A DNA stretch of 64,000 nucleotides, from assembly GCA_016702605.1 (NCBI GenBank), contig JADJDQ010000021.1:1488001-1552000 (forward strand), read 5' to 3'. Each line of letters opens with the position of its first letter. Positions within the stretch are counted from its first letter, which is position 1. The notes beneath the pieces were generated by a model, which ran no database searches, was not told where the DNA came from, and was given only the letters and a program-made list of their open reading frames with translations. Below are positions 36,678 to 45,580 of this stretch, piece after piece. Origin of the DNA: Candidatus Intricatilinea gracilis (GTDB lineage Bacteria > Pseudomonadota > Gammaproteobacteria > Burkholderiales > Burkholderiaceae_C). A program made the position numbers and the translations under genes.

Positions 36678-39092
36678 TCACTCGCGGGTCTTGAGCACGG
36701 CCACCATGTCGAGCCGGTCGATGCGACGGCGCACCACCAGCGCACTGGCCACGGCGGCGGCCACCACACACAGGGCTGCCCAGGCATAGGTGCCAGGCAG
36801 GATCACCACCGGAAACAGGAACTGATCACTCTGCAGCAGGCCGGCGATCAGGTGCACCAGGCCCCAACCGAGCACACAACCCAGCGGCAGCGCCGCCGCA
36901 ATCGACAGCGCCATCTCGCCCAGCAGCAGGCCCGACACCTCGGCGCGGGTGAAGCCCAGCACCCGCAGGCTGGCCAGTTCCCAGGCGCGTTCGGCCAAGG
37001 CGATACGTGCGTTGTTGTAGATGACACCCACCGCGATGACGGCTGCGAACGCCGTCAGCACCAGGCTCATGATGCGCACGTTGCGGGCACTCAGCTCCTG
37101 CATGTTGCGCAGCATGGTGGCCTTGCTGAAGGCGCCGGCCACACCAGGCAACTCGCGGGTGGCCGCGAGCAGGACGGACTCGCTGGCCAGGCGGCGACGG
37201 GCGTCGACCTGTGGCGCCAGGGCAAGCTGAAAGCCGTTGGCCACATCACCGTCGCCCAGCGCGCGGTTGAGCGCAGCGCGGTTCATGTAGGCGTTCAGGC
37301 CCATCATCTCGCGCACCGTGGCGTCGACCACCAGCTCGAGTGTGCGGGCGCGGCCTTCCAGCACCTCGACTCGCACCACGTCGCCCACACGCAGGCCGAG
37401 CTTGACGGCCAGCCGGTCGGTCAGCACCAGGCCACTGCCACCGAGCAAGGTCTCGTGCTGGTCGACATCGATGATGCGGTACAGCTCGGGCCGGGCGTCG
37501 ACGCCACGCAGCTGGCTGCGTTCGCGCCGGTGGCCGTTGATCAGCGTGATCGGCACGAAGCGGGTGGCCTCGGCTGCACTCACACCCGGCAGGCGCAGCA
37601 ACTCGTTGCGGGCACGTTCGGTGACGGGCTCGGCCGTCCAGACCGCCACGTCGTTGCGCATCACCAGGGTGAACTGGGTGTCGACGATGAAGTCGATCGC
37701 GTCACGAAAGAAGTTACCCATGATCACGATGGCCAGTGCTGCCGCCACACCAAAGATCGACAGGCCCGTGCGCAGCGGCCTGCGCTCCATGCCGCGCAGG
37801 ATCATGCGCAGCGAGGTCGGCAGACCCTTGATGCCCAGGCGCTCGACCAGCGTGGGCCGGTAACGTGCCGGCGCTGCCGGACGCATGGCTTCGGCCGGCC
37901 TCAGCCGAGCGGTGGCCAGCACCGTCTGCAACGTGCCCAGCAGTGCCGTGCCGGCCGTGAGCAGCAGGGCCAGCATCACCAGGGCGGGCGAGATGTGGTG
38001 CTCGAAGCTGGGGAACTTGAAGACCTCGGCGTACAGCCCTGCCAGCAGCCCACCCAGCACGTCTCCCAATGCCATGCCGAGCACGAAGCCGATGGTCACG
38101 ATGACCCCCACCATCTTCAGGTAGTGCCGCGCAATCGCCGCAGGGCCGTAACCCAGCGCTTCGAGTGTGGCGATCTGCTCGCGCTGGGTGGCCACCAGGC
38201 GCGACACCACCACATTGAGCAAGAAGGCCGCCACGGCCAGGAAGATGGCCGGCAACACACTGCCCAGCACGTGTTGCTCCTTGATCTCGTTGTCGACCAT
38301 CGAGTGCGAGATCTGCTCGGCGCGGCCATGCGCCTCACGTCCGCCGAAACGCGCCAGCACACGCTGCAAGGCATCGATCACGGCGCGTTCGTCGGCCCCC
38401 GGCGCCAGCTTGACGGCCACCTGGTTGAAGGCGCCCTGCATGTCGTAGGCCGCGGCCAGGGCATCCTGGTCGAGCCAGAAGACACCAAAACCACGCTGGT
38501 CGGGCATGCCCCACAGGCCCGCAAAGATGTACTCGGGTGACAACGCCACACCCGCCACCACCAGGTTGCGCTGGCGCCCGTTGACGAGAGCCGACAGCCG
38601 CGCACCTGCCTTCAGCCCATGGGCTGTGGCAAACGATTCGGACACCCAGGCCGGCAAGGAGCCATCACTCTGCGCCGCGCCTGGCGACAGCAACCCGTCG
38701 GCTTGATCGACACGGCGGCCACTGCGCAAGGTGAGGCGATTGAGCCGCTGCGGCTGGCGCCGGTCCATGCCGATGAGTTGGCCGATCACCGGGTCGGGCA
38801 CACCCGGCAGCGTGATACGAACCATCTGCTGGGTGCTGGTCTGCACATCGGCCACACCGTCGATCTGGCGCAGCGTGGGCAACAGCGCATTCGGCGCACG
38901 TTTGACGCCGGCAAACACATCGGCAAAGTGGCCTTGCTCGTAGAAACGGTCGCGCGCCAGCGCCAGTGAATCGACCGCCGACAAGGTAGTCAGGAAACCA
39001 CCGACACCGCTGGCCACCACCAGCGCAATCGTCAGCGCCTGGCTCCACATGGCGAGCAGGTCGCGCAGCAGCTTGCGATCGAGCGCTGTCAT
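36678..39092 (-). CDS. MacB/FtsX-type ABC permease
   Basis: 804 residues with two FtsX-like halves. Hydrophobic segments lie at the N-terminus (MWSQALTIALVVASGVGGFLTT), the middle (MVGVIVTIGFVLGMALGDVLGG) and the C-terminus (IYNNARIALAERAWELASLRVLGFTRAEVSG and what follows), with large periplasmic domains between. The start at MTALDRKLLRDL fits the first helix; 26 upstream codons show no similarity. It forms an efflux or lipoprotein/lipid-moving system with the neighbouring ATPase and adaptor. The substrate is unknown. Confidence 0.88.
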   Translation of the reverse strand: MTALDRKLLRDLLAMWSQALTIALVVASGVGGFLTTLSAVDSLALARDRFYEQGHFADVFAGVKRAPNALLPTLRQIDGVADVQTSTQQMVRITLPGVPDPVIGQLIGMDRRQPQRLNRLTLRSGRRVDQADGLLSPGAAQSDGSLPAWVSESFATAHGLKAGARLSALVNGRQRNLVVAGVALSPEYIFAGLWGMPDQRGFGVFWLDQDALAAAYDMQGAFNQVAVKLAPGADERAVIDALQRVLARFGGREAHGRAEQISHSMVDNEIKEQHVLGSVLPAIFLAVAAFLLNVVVSRLVATQREQIATLEALGYGPAAIARHYLKMVGVIVTIGFVLGMALGDVLGGLLAGLYAEVFKFPSFEHHISPALVMLALLLTAGTALLGTLQTVLATARLRPAEAMRPAAPARYRPTLVERLGIKGLPTSLRMILRGMERRPLRTGLSIFGVAAALAIVIMGNFFRDAIDFIVDTQFTLVMRNDVAVWTAEPVTERARNELLRLPGVSAAEATRFVPITLINGHRRERSQLRGVDARPELYRIIDVDQHETLLGGSGLVLTDRLAVKLGLRVGDVVRVEVLEGRARTLELVVDATVREMMGLNAYMNRAALNRALGDGDVANGFQLALAPQVDARRRLASESVLLAATRELPGVAGAFSKATMLRNMQELSARNVRIMSLVLTAFAAVIAVGVIYNNARIALAERAWELASLRVLGFTRAEVSGLLLGEMALSIAAALPLGCVLGWGLVHLIAGLLQSDQFLFPVVILPGTYAWAALCVVAAAVASALVVRRRIDRLDMVAVLKTRE

Positions 39093-39123
39093 GATGCGGT
39101 TGTCAGGGTGTGATGGCCACACC

Positions 39124-39873
39124 TCACCATTGCAGTTCGGACGAACTTTGTTTGTGCGTGTTGAGCACACTGCGCTGGATAGACCCGTCGCCCATGACCA
39201 GCACCCGGTCGGCCATGCCGGCGATGGCAGCGTTGTGGGTGATGACCACCGCCGTGGTGCCCAGATCGGTGTTGACGCGTGCGATCACGTCGAGCACCAG
39301 CTTGCCGGTGGTGTAGTCCAGCGCACCGGTGGGTTCGTCACACAGCAGCACGTCGGGGCGTTTGACGATGGCGCGGGCAATCGCCACACGTTGCTGCTCA
39401 CCACCCGACAACTGCGCCGGAAAGTGGTCGCGCCGCGGCGCCAGGCCCACCAGCGCGACGGCCTCGTCGATGTCCATCGGGTGGGCGGCGATGTCGGTCA
39501 CCAGGGCCACGTTCTCTCGCACCGTCAGGCTCGGGATGAGGTTGTAGAACTGGAAGACGAAACCCACGTGTTCGCGTCGGTACCGTGTCAGCTCGGCCTC
39601 GCTGGCGCCGTCCAGGCGATGGTCGGCAAATGTCAGCTCGCCGCTGGTGGGGACATCGAGCCCGCCCAGGATATTGAGCAGCGTGCTCTTGCCACTGCCC
39701 GATGCGCCCAGCAACACGACGAACTCACCACGCCCGATGTCGAGCGACACGTCGCGCAGTGCGGTGACTTGCACATCACCGCTGCCGTAGACCTTGGTCA
39801 GGCCTCGCGCACGAAACACCGGGGCGCCGGTGTGGTCAGGCGTGACGATTGCTGGAGTGGCGCTTGCGGACAC
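39124..39873 (-). CDS. MacB/LolD-type ABC ATPase
   Basis: About 249 residues with Walker A VLLGASGSGKSTLLNILGGLD, signature QLSGGEQQRVAIARAIVKRP, Walker B DVLLCDEPTGALD and the switch His in VVITHNAAIA. First gene of the ATPase-permease-adaptor triad. I use the GTG at 39873 (VSASATP). Another GTG at 39951 would add 26 residues with no family similarity; neither has a strong ribosome-binding site. Confidence 0.88.
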   Translation of the reverse strand: MSASATPAIVTPDHTGAPVFRARGLTKVYGSGDVQVTALRDVSLDIGRGEFVVLLGASGSGKSTLLNILGGLDVPTSGELTFADHRLDGASEAELTRYRREHVGFVFQFYNLIPSLTVRENVALVTDIAAHPMDIDEAVALVGLAPRRDHFPAQLSGGEQQRVAIARAIVKRPDVLLCDEPTGALDYTTGKLVLDVIARVNTDLGTTAVVITHNAAIAGMADRVLVMGDGSIQRSVLNTHKQSSSELQW

Positions 39874-39963
39874 GACTCGATTCTTTGCCTCCCGATCGCG
39901 GCCATGTTGCGGCGCCTCAACGCGTAGGGACTCGGGCAGGCAGCGCACCACACACCATGGGAG

Positions 39964-41622
39964 TCAGGCCATCTGCGGGTAACGACGCAGCAGCGGTGCC
40001 CAGTCCACGCCGCGTGTCGTTGACGCCTGGCCGCCGCCCTGCGGCACGGTGTAGGCAGACTCGCGTTCGGCCGGGGTGAGTGGCTCGGCCGTGGCCAGCT
40101 GGCGCTCGAGCACCGCCACGTCGGCGTCGGACACATCGGTGCCTTGCAGCGCCCGCAGGCGCAGACGGTCGCGCAAGCTGGCCGCGGGCAGGTCGAAGTC
40201 GAGCAACACACAGGGCAGGCCCAGATCGACGGCGAGATGGCGCGCCGCTGCTCGATCGGCCTGGCGCAGGAACGTGGCGTCCAGGATCACCGATCGCCCT
40301 GCCTGCAGCAGCAGCCTGGCCAGCTCGAACAGACGCTCATAGGTGGCAGCGGTCATGTCGCTGCCGTACAGCTCGGCAGTGCCTTGGCCCGGCAGCGATG
40401 TCGATGCAGGTGTCGACAGGGACGTCGACAACGATGCGCCTGAGGCCAGGCGTTTGCGTTCGACATCCGAGCGGATGCGGATCGCATCACTCGACTCGAC
40501 CAGCACCTGTGTCAGTGTCGACTTGCCACTGCCCGAGTAACCGTGGGTGACCAGCAGCACCGGCCGGCTGCTGAGGCTGAAACGTCGTGCGAGCGCCAGG
40601 TAGTGTTCGGCCAGATCGGTGGCGCGTCGGGCTACCGGCTGTTTGCCACTGGCTTGCCTGCCTGTTCGTACAGGCTGCTGTGCCGCCCGCAACAGCGCGA
40701 TCTTGGCCCGCACCAGGGCGCGATGGACCAGGTAGTAGTCGAGCACCTGCACACCCTCGTAGTCACCCGTGGCTTCGAGGTAGCCGTTGACGAAACGCCG
40801 CGCCAGGCCGGGCAGGCCATGCGCCTGCAGATCCATGGCCAGGAAGGCAACGTCGCTCATCACGTCGATGGTGCGGTACTCGGCACTGAAGTCGATGGCG
40901 TCGAACACGGTGGCACGGCCGTCGACCTGGGCGATGTTGCCCAGATGCAGATCACCGTGGCACTCGCGCACCCGGCCCTGCTCGAGGCGCCGTGTCAGCA
41001 CCGACTCGATCTGCGCGAAGTGATCGGCCTCCCAGGCACGCAGATGCTGCAAGGTGGCGTGTTCGACCTCGTCGATGGCGAGTTGTTCGAGCTCGTCGAT
41101 GTTGGCCAGCACGAGCGCATGGATCTGGTCGGGCGAGCCAACCCGGCCCCGTGCTTCAGCCCGGGCCGCACCGGCATGAAAGGGCAAGAGCTGCGCCAGC
41201 AGGTCATCGACGAAGGCAGGCCGCAGCGCCGAGTCATGTGCCAGCTTGTCCCACAGCTGGTCTTGCGAGAACGCACGCATCTTGACGGCGAAGTCGATGA
41301 TGAACCCCTCGCCGCCCAGTTCGGGGGATTGCCAGCTGCGTGTCACCGGCACCACCTCGAGATAGAGCGTGGGCGCCATCCGGCGGTTCAGCCGCAACTC
41401 TTCGCGGCAGGCCTGCAGCCTGGCAGTGAGGCTGGACTGGTCGAGGAACGCCGTGCGCATCACCTTCTTGAACTTGTAGGCGTGGACCGATCCGATCAGT
41501 ACGTACGAGATGTGTGTCTCGATCAGCCGCACTGGTTTGGCATAAATACCAGTCAACACGGCCTGCAGCGCCACGACCATGTGGCGTTGTTGCTGCAGGG
41601 TCAGTTCGATGCCGGGTTTCAT
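39964..41622 (-). CDS. Aminoglycoside phosphotransferase-like / P-loop kinase fusion
   Basis: 552 residues. Residues about 1-340 form an APH/choline-kinase-like domain with the catalytic loop RECHGDLHLGNIAQVDG and metal Asp in VFDAIDFSAEYR. Residues about 360-552 form a P-loop kinase (LLVTHGYSGSGKSTLTQVL, SVILDATFLRQADR). The second domain has a Ser/Thr-rich insert (SLSTSLSTPASTSLPGQG). This two-domain architecture is widespread, but substrates are unknown. The start at 41622 has AAGGAG 7 bases upstream; the open frame extends 16 residues further. Confidence 0.87.
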   Translation of the reverse strand: MKPGIELTLQQQRHMVVALQAVLTGIYAKPVRLIETHISYVLIGSVHAYKFKKVMRTAFLDQSSLTARLQACREELRLNRRMAPTLYLEVVPVTRSWQSPELGGEGFIIDFAVKMRAFSQDQLWDKLAHDSALRPAFVDDLLAQLLPFHAGAARAEARGRVGSPDQIHALVLANIDELEQLAIDEVEHATLQHLRAWEADHFAQIESVLTRRLEQGRVRECHGDLHLGNIAQVDGRATVFDAIDFSAEYRTIDVMSDVAFLAMDLQAHGLPGLARRFVNGYLEATGDYEGVQVLDYYLVHRALVRAKIALLRAAQQPVRTGRQASGKQPVARRATDLAEHYLALARRFSLSSRPVLLVTHGYSGSGKSTLTQVLVESSDAIRIRSDVERKRLASGASLSTSLSTPASTSLPGQGTAELYGSDMTAATYERLFELARLLLQAGRSVILDATFLRQADRAAARHLAVDLGLPCVLLDFDLPAASLRDRLRLRALQGTDVSDADVAVLERQLATAEPLTPAERESAYTVPQGGGQASTTRGVDWAPLLRRYPQMA

Positions 41623-41770
41623 GACCAGGCTCCTTGTGGTGAGGGGGCCATACATCACCGATCGTGTCACTCGGGGTCGGGGCCACGTTGCGTTGGATCA
41701 CCGTGGCCGACAAGCCCACACGGTCGGGGCAAGGGCGCCACAATCGCCGCTCCTGCCCGACCCCGCACTC

Positions 41771-43066
41771 ATGACCACCACATCCGCCGAGACCACCAGC
41801 CTGACCACCCTGGCCAATGGCGTGCGCCTGGTGGCGATACGGCTGCCCCACCTGGACAGCGCCAGCGTGAGTGTGTTCGTGCGCACCGGCAGCCTGCACG
41901 AAAGTGCCCGCTCCAGCGGCATCAGCCATGTGGTCGAACACATGGCGTTCAAGGGCACCCATGAACGAGACTGCCGACGCATCAACCTCGATGCCGAACT
42001 GCTCGGCGCCGAGGTCAACGCCCACACCGACAAGGACCACACCGCGTATCACATGCGCGGTCTGGCCGAACATGCCGGCCAGTTCGTCACCATGCTCGGT
42101 GACATCGTTCGCAACAGCACCTTCCCCGAGGCCGAACTCGAACGTGAGCGCCAGGTGATCCTGCAAGAGGTGCTCGAAGACGACGACGACCCGGTGTCGA
42201 CTGCCTTCAAGCTGTTCGACCAGGCCAGCTGGGGCCATCACGCCATGGCCAGGCCAGTGATCGGCTCGCGCCGCAACATCGAACGTTTCAGCCGCGCCGA
42301 ACTGCTCGACTACGTCGGGCGCCAATACAGCGCCCGCAACGTGATCGTCGGTGTGGCCGGCAACATCGATCCACAAGCCATCGCCCGGCTGGTCGAAGCC
42401 GCGTTCGGCGACATGCCGGCAGGCCAGCCCAACCAGGTCGAAGCGCCGGTGTACATGGGTGGTGTGCGCACGCGCCGCCAGACCGGCAGCAGCCAGAGCC
42501 ACGTGGTGATGGGTTATCCCCTGCCACCACTCACAGCCGAAGACGCCACCGGCCTGGTGGCCGCAGCACTCTTCGGCGAAGGCATGAGTTCACCGCTGCT
42601 GCACGAGGTCCGTGAGCAGCGTGGCCTGGTGTATTACGCCGCCTGTTCGGCCGATGTGGGCGCGCTGGCGGGCCAGTTCATCATCGAGGCGTCGACCACC
42701 CCCGAGCATCTCGACGAATTGTTCGGCGAACTCATGCGTCTGCTCGCCCGGCAGGCCGAAGGCATCGATCCGCTGGATCTGCGACGCGCCCGCAACCAGA
42801 TTGCGGTGCGACGCATGCGCACCCGCGAGCGCCCCTATCGCCGGCTCGAGGAAGCCGCGCAGGATCTCTACACCTTGGGCCGCATCCGCCCGTCGGCCGA
42901 ACACGACGCCCGGCTAGCCGCTGTCGATGCAGACGCCTTGCGCGGTCACTTCGCCCGCATGCTGACACAGCCTGCGTCAGTGGCGGTGGCCGGCAAACTC
43001 GGTCAGGGATTGCGCGAACGTATCCATCGGGCCATCACATCGGTGACACTGACCCAGGCGGCGTGA
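41771..43066 (+). CDS. M16-family zinc metallopeptidase
   Basis: 431-residue processing-peptidase-like protein. The inverted zinc motif H53-V-V-E56-H57 is intact, with the distal Glu in the following helix (STFPEAELERERQVILQE). The C-terminal half carries the R/Y substrate motif region (REQRGLVYYAACS). It has no signal peptide, so it is probably cytoplasmic, unlike the exported M16 pair at 59-62 kb. Confidence 0.92.
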   Translation: MTTTSAETTSLTTLANGVRLVAIRLPHLDSASVSVFVRTGSLHESARSSGISHVVEHMAFKGTHERDCRRINLDAELLGAEVNAHTDKDHTAYHMRGLAEHAGQFVTMLGDIVRNSTFPEAELERERQVILQEVLEDDDDPVSTAFKLFDQASWGHHAMARPVIGSRRNIERFSRAELLDYVGRQYSARNVIVGVAGNIDPQAIARLVEAAFGDMPAGQPNQVEAPVYMGGVRTRRQTGSSQSHVVMGYPLPPLTAEDATGLVAAALFGEGMSSPLLHEVREQRGLVYYAACSADVGALAGQFIIEASTTPEHLDELFGELMRLLARQAEGIDPLDLRRARNQIAVRRMRTRERPYRRLEEAAQDLYTLGRIRPSAEHDARLAAVDADALRGHFARMLTQPASVAVAGKLGQGLRERIHRAITSVTLTQAA

Positions 43067-43164
43067 CCGCATGCAGTCCGCACGAGAGTGTCCGGGCATC
43101 GATATCGGCCAGGCCCGGGGCATCGACCACCGGCCATGGACCAGCAACTCGGGAAATGTGAACC

Positions 43165-43827
43165 ATGCAGGGACTGGAGCTGTTCGGCTATCTCGGCGGG
43201 CTGCTGACGCTGACCACCTTCTCGATGAAGACCATGCTGCATCTGCGCATGGTGGGCATCGCGGCGAACGTGGCTTTCATCAGCTACGGTGCGCTGGGGT
43301 CGGTCTACCCGGTCTTGCTGCTGCACCTGACGCTGTTGCCGCTCAACATCTGGCGGCTGCACCAGCTGCGCCGGCTGGTGCGCGACATACGCGATGCGGC
43401 AACGGCAGATTTTTCGGTTGACTGGCTCAAGCCCTTCACCCGTCAGCGTGCGGTGCGGGCGGGTGAGACCTTGTTCCGCCACGGTGAAGTCGCGGACAAC
43501 GTGATGTTCGTGCTGAGCGGGCGCTTTCGCGCTGTCGAGGCCGATGTGCCCCTGGCCAGGGGAGAGGTCTTTGGCGAACTCGGCCTGATCGCCAAGGACC
43601 AACGCCGCACCCAGACCGTGGTGTGTGAAGAAGACGGCCTGCTGCTGCTCATCAGCTACGACGAGGTGCGCCAGCTCTACTTCCAGAATCCCAAGTTCGG
43701 CTTTTACTTTCTGCAACTCGCCGCTGCACGGCTGACGCGTGACGCCAGCAAGGCCGTCAGCGCACACGCCAACGTCGACTCATCCCCACGTGCGCCGCAA
43801 CTCGGCCACGGTCACCCCGTAACGTGA
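43165..43827 (+). CDS. Inner-membrane cyclic-nucleotide-binding protein
   Basis: 220 residues. Two or three hydrophobic segments (residues about 4-63) are followed by a cNMP-binding beta roll with the phosphate-binding pattern FGELGLIAKDQRRTQT (conserved Glu and Arg present). No DNA-binding domain follows, so it senses a cyclic nucleotide at the membrane rather than acting like CRP. The layout resembles Popeye-domain proteins. A cyclase-domain protein is encoded about 2 kb away. Its last 48 bases overlap the convergent hypothetical gene. Confidence 0.85.
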   Translation: MQGLELFGYLGGLLTLTTFSMKTMLHLRMVGIAANVAFISYGALGSVYPVLLLHLTLLPLNIWRLHQLRRLVRDIRDAATADFSVDWLKPFTRQRAVRAGETLFRHGEVADNVMFVLSGRFRAVEADVPLARGEVFGELGLIAKDQRRTQTVVCEEDGLLLLISYDEVRQLYFQNPKFGFYFLQLAAARLTRDASKAVSAHANVDSSPRAPQLGHGHPVT

Positions 43828-44160
43828 GGCCGCCAACTCGGGTCGCCGTGTGTCGCGCGCGGGCTCGACCAGCAGGTAGACCGCCTTGGGCCGCAGGCTG
43901 TTGACGTAAATGGTGCCGGCGCCCGGCACGGCGGTCAGCGCCTCGCCCAGACGTAATGCCACGTCGGGTGCGATCAGGTGCTCGAACACGATCTGCACCC
44001 AGGGGTGACCCACGTCCTCGTAGCAGTGCAGGGTCAGCGGTTGCGGCGTGAAGTCGGTCAGCCCTTCATGGAAACGCGAGGCCAGCGTGGGGCTGCCGTT
44101 GTCCCCCGGCGGCTGCGGTACGGCCTGTTTGTCGAAGGTCCAGTCGTCGATCAGTTCCAT
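43780..44160 (-). CDS. Hypothetical protein
   Basis: 126 residues, no family recognised. Begins MELIDDWTFDKQAV and ends ASRYGVTVAELRRTWG. It looks like a small soluble globular protein without signal or membrane segments. The start at 44160 is supported by AGGAG and a second AAGG upstream. The 3' end overlaps the convergent cNMP-binding gene, and its start faces the patatin-like gene. Confidence 0.7.
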   Translation of the reverse strand: MELIDDWTFDKQAVPQPPGDNGSPTLASRFHEGLTDFTPQPLTLHCYEDVGHPWVQIVFEHLIAPDVALRLGEALTAVPGAGTIYVNSLRPKAVYLLVEPARDTRRPELAASRYGVTVAELRRTWG

Positions 44161-44275
44161 GGTTGCCTTTCTCCTCCACACGATGGATGGGCGCGCTGTA
44201 CGCGGCTCGGGCGGCACCATACATTGGCCCGCCGCACGCGCCAACATCACCATCCATCAAGTGCAGGAGAGCCGA

Positions 44276-45568
44276 ATGCCCACCCCCGCCAGGTCACCAG
44301 TACGTAGAAAGAAGCGAGCCCTTGCGCTGGGCGGCGGCGGCCCGGCAGCGGGTCTGCACATCGGCGCACTCGATGCACTCGAAGCCGCCGGTGTGAGCTT
44401 CGACGTGTGGTCGTTGTCGTGTATCGGCGCCTGGGTGGGCGTGTTCTACAACCAGCTGTCACCGGGTGCCAGGGCCAAGCGGACCTACACCTTCTTCAAG
44501 GACCACGCCTTTCGCGACACCGAGTCGTACCAGGGGTTTCCGGTCAACCGCGCATTCGCGCCGAACCTCGGCGCATTCACCGAAGCATGGGCGCGCCACT
44601 GCGCCGACCTCCGGACCTGGCAGGACGTGTTCGGCTTCCAGAAAGACCTGCCCGCCGCCGCCCAGGGCTGGGCCAGGTTCCTGAGCAACCCCGACATGTG
44701 GCGCAGTGAAGGAGACCGCAACGGCCACCTGCTCAACAACGTGCTGGCCGTGAATCCGGTGAGCCGTTTCATGACGTCGATGGCCTTCATGTCGGGGGTG
44801 AACGGGCTGAGCAACATCTACTACAAGGACAGCTCGTTCCTGAAGGACATCGACATCGGCAGTCTCGACCTGCTCTCCGGACTGGATCTCGACCAGATGG
44901 ACAGAGCACAGCTCGAGGACATGGCTGCGCGTTACCAGCCGCACCACGCCACACCCGAACAACGCGCCGTTCCCGAGATCTATCACAACGCCTGGCGCTG
45001 CGCGAGTGACGGCAAGGCTGGCGAACTCGCGCTGTTCAACAACAAGTGGCTCGACTACTGGCACGAGGGCAAACGCCACTACCTGCCCATCACACGCCCC
45101 AGCCTGTGTGCATGTTCGGCGCTGCCGTACATCGAGCAGACGGTGCCGATACCCAACGACAACGGCAGCGAGTACAGCGAGGGCGCACTGGTCGACACGG
45201 TCAACTTCAAGCGGCTGATCGAGGATCATCCCGACCTGGACGAGATCTGGGTGTGCCGCATCGTCGACTACCGCCAGATTCAACGCCCGGTCAACCTGCA
45301 CGACAGCCTGGGCAACCTGTGCCAGCAGTTTGCGGCAGAGGTGGGCGAGAACGACATCGAGCTCTTCAAGAGCCATCTGCGCAAATGTGCGGGCCGCACG
45401 CCACGGGTCGTCGAGATACCGCTGCAGCCCGAGACCACCATCGACTACCGGTGGGACCACGACAACCTGGACCGAGGCTGCGACGAGGGCCGCCGGGCAG
45501 TGATCAGGCTGATGACAAACCACCCCGAACTCGCCCGCGACACCACGGCCGCGCCGGCGTGGGGCTGA
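44276..45568 (+). CDS. Patatin-like protein with altered catalytic dyad
   Basis: 430 residues. The glycine-rich oxyanion loop is clear near the N-terminus (ALALGGGGPAAGLHIGALDAL). The nucleophile elbow, G-x-S-x-G in patatins, reads L47-S-C49-I-G51, with Cys at the nucleophile position. The second catalytic motif, usually DGG or DGA, reads SEGALVD with Glu302. The rest (SACSALPYIEQTVPI-like stretch) fits the family. It may be a Cys-dependent acyl hydrolase, a transacylase or an inactive binder. Start at 44276 after CAGGAG. Confidence 0.82.
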   Translation: MPTPARSPVRRKKRALALGGGGPAAGLHIGALDALEAAGVSFDVWSLSCIGAWVGVFYNQLSPGARAKRTYTFFKDHAFRDTESYQGFPVNRAFAPNLGAFTEAWARHCADLRTWQDVFGFQKDLPAAAQGWARFLSNPDMWRSEGDRNGHLLNNVLAVNPVSRFMTSMAFMSGVNGLSNIYYKDSSFLKDIDIGSLDLLSGLDLDQMDRAQLEDMAARYQPHHATPEQRAVPEIYHNAWRCASDGKAGELALFNNKWLDYWHEGKRHYLPITRPSLCACSALPYIEQTVPIPNDNGSEYSEGALVDTVNFKRLIEDHPDLDEIWVCRIVDYRQIQRPVNLHDSLGNLCQQFAAEVGENDIELFKSHLRKCAGRTPRVVEIPLQPETTIDYRWDHDNLDRGCDEGRRAVIRLMTNHPELARDTTAAPAWG

Positions 45569-45580
45569 CGCCAGAGGCGT

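Noticed and set aside
36093..38540. 815-codon plus-strand open frame opposite the efflux genes
   Set aside because: Composition is His/Gln/Arg-rich without family motifs; it lies antisense to the adaptor and permease genes, a normal shadow in high-GC DNA.
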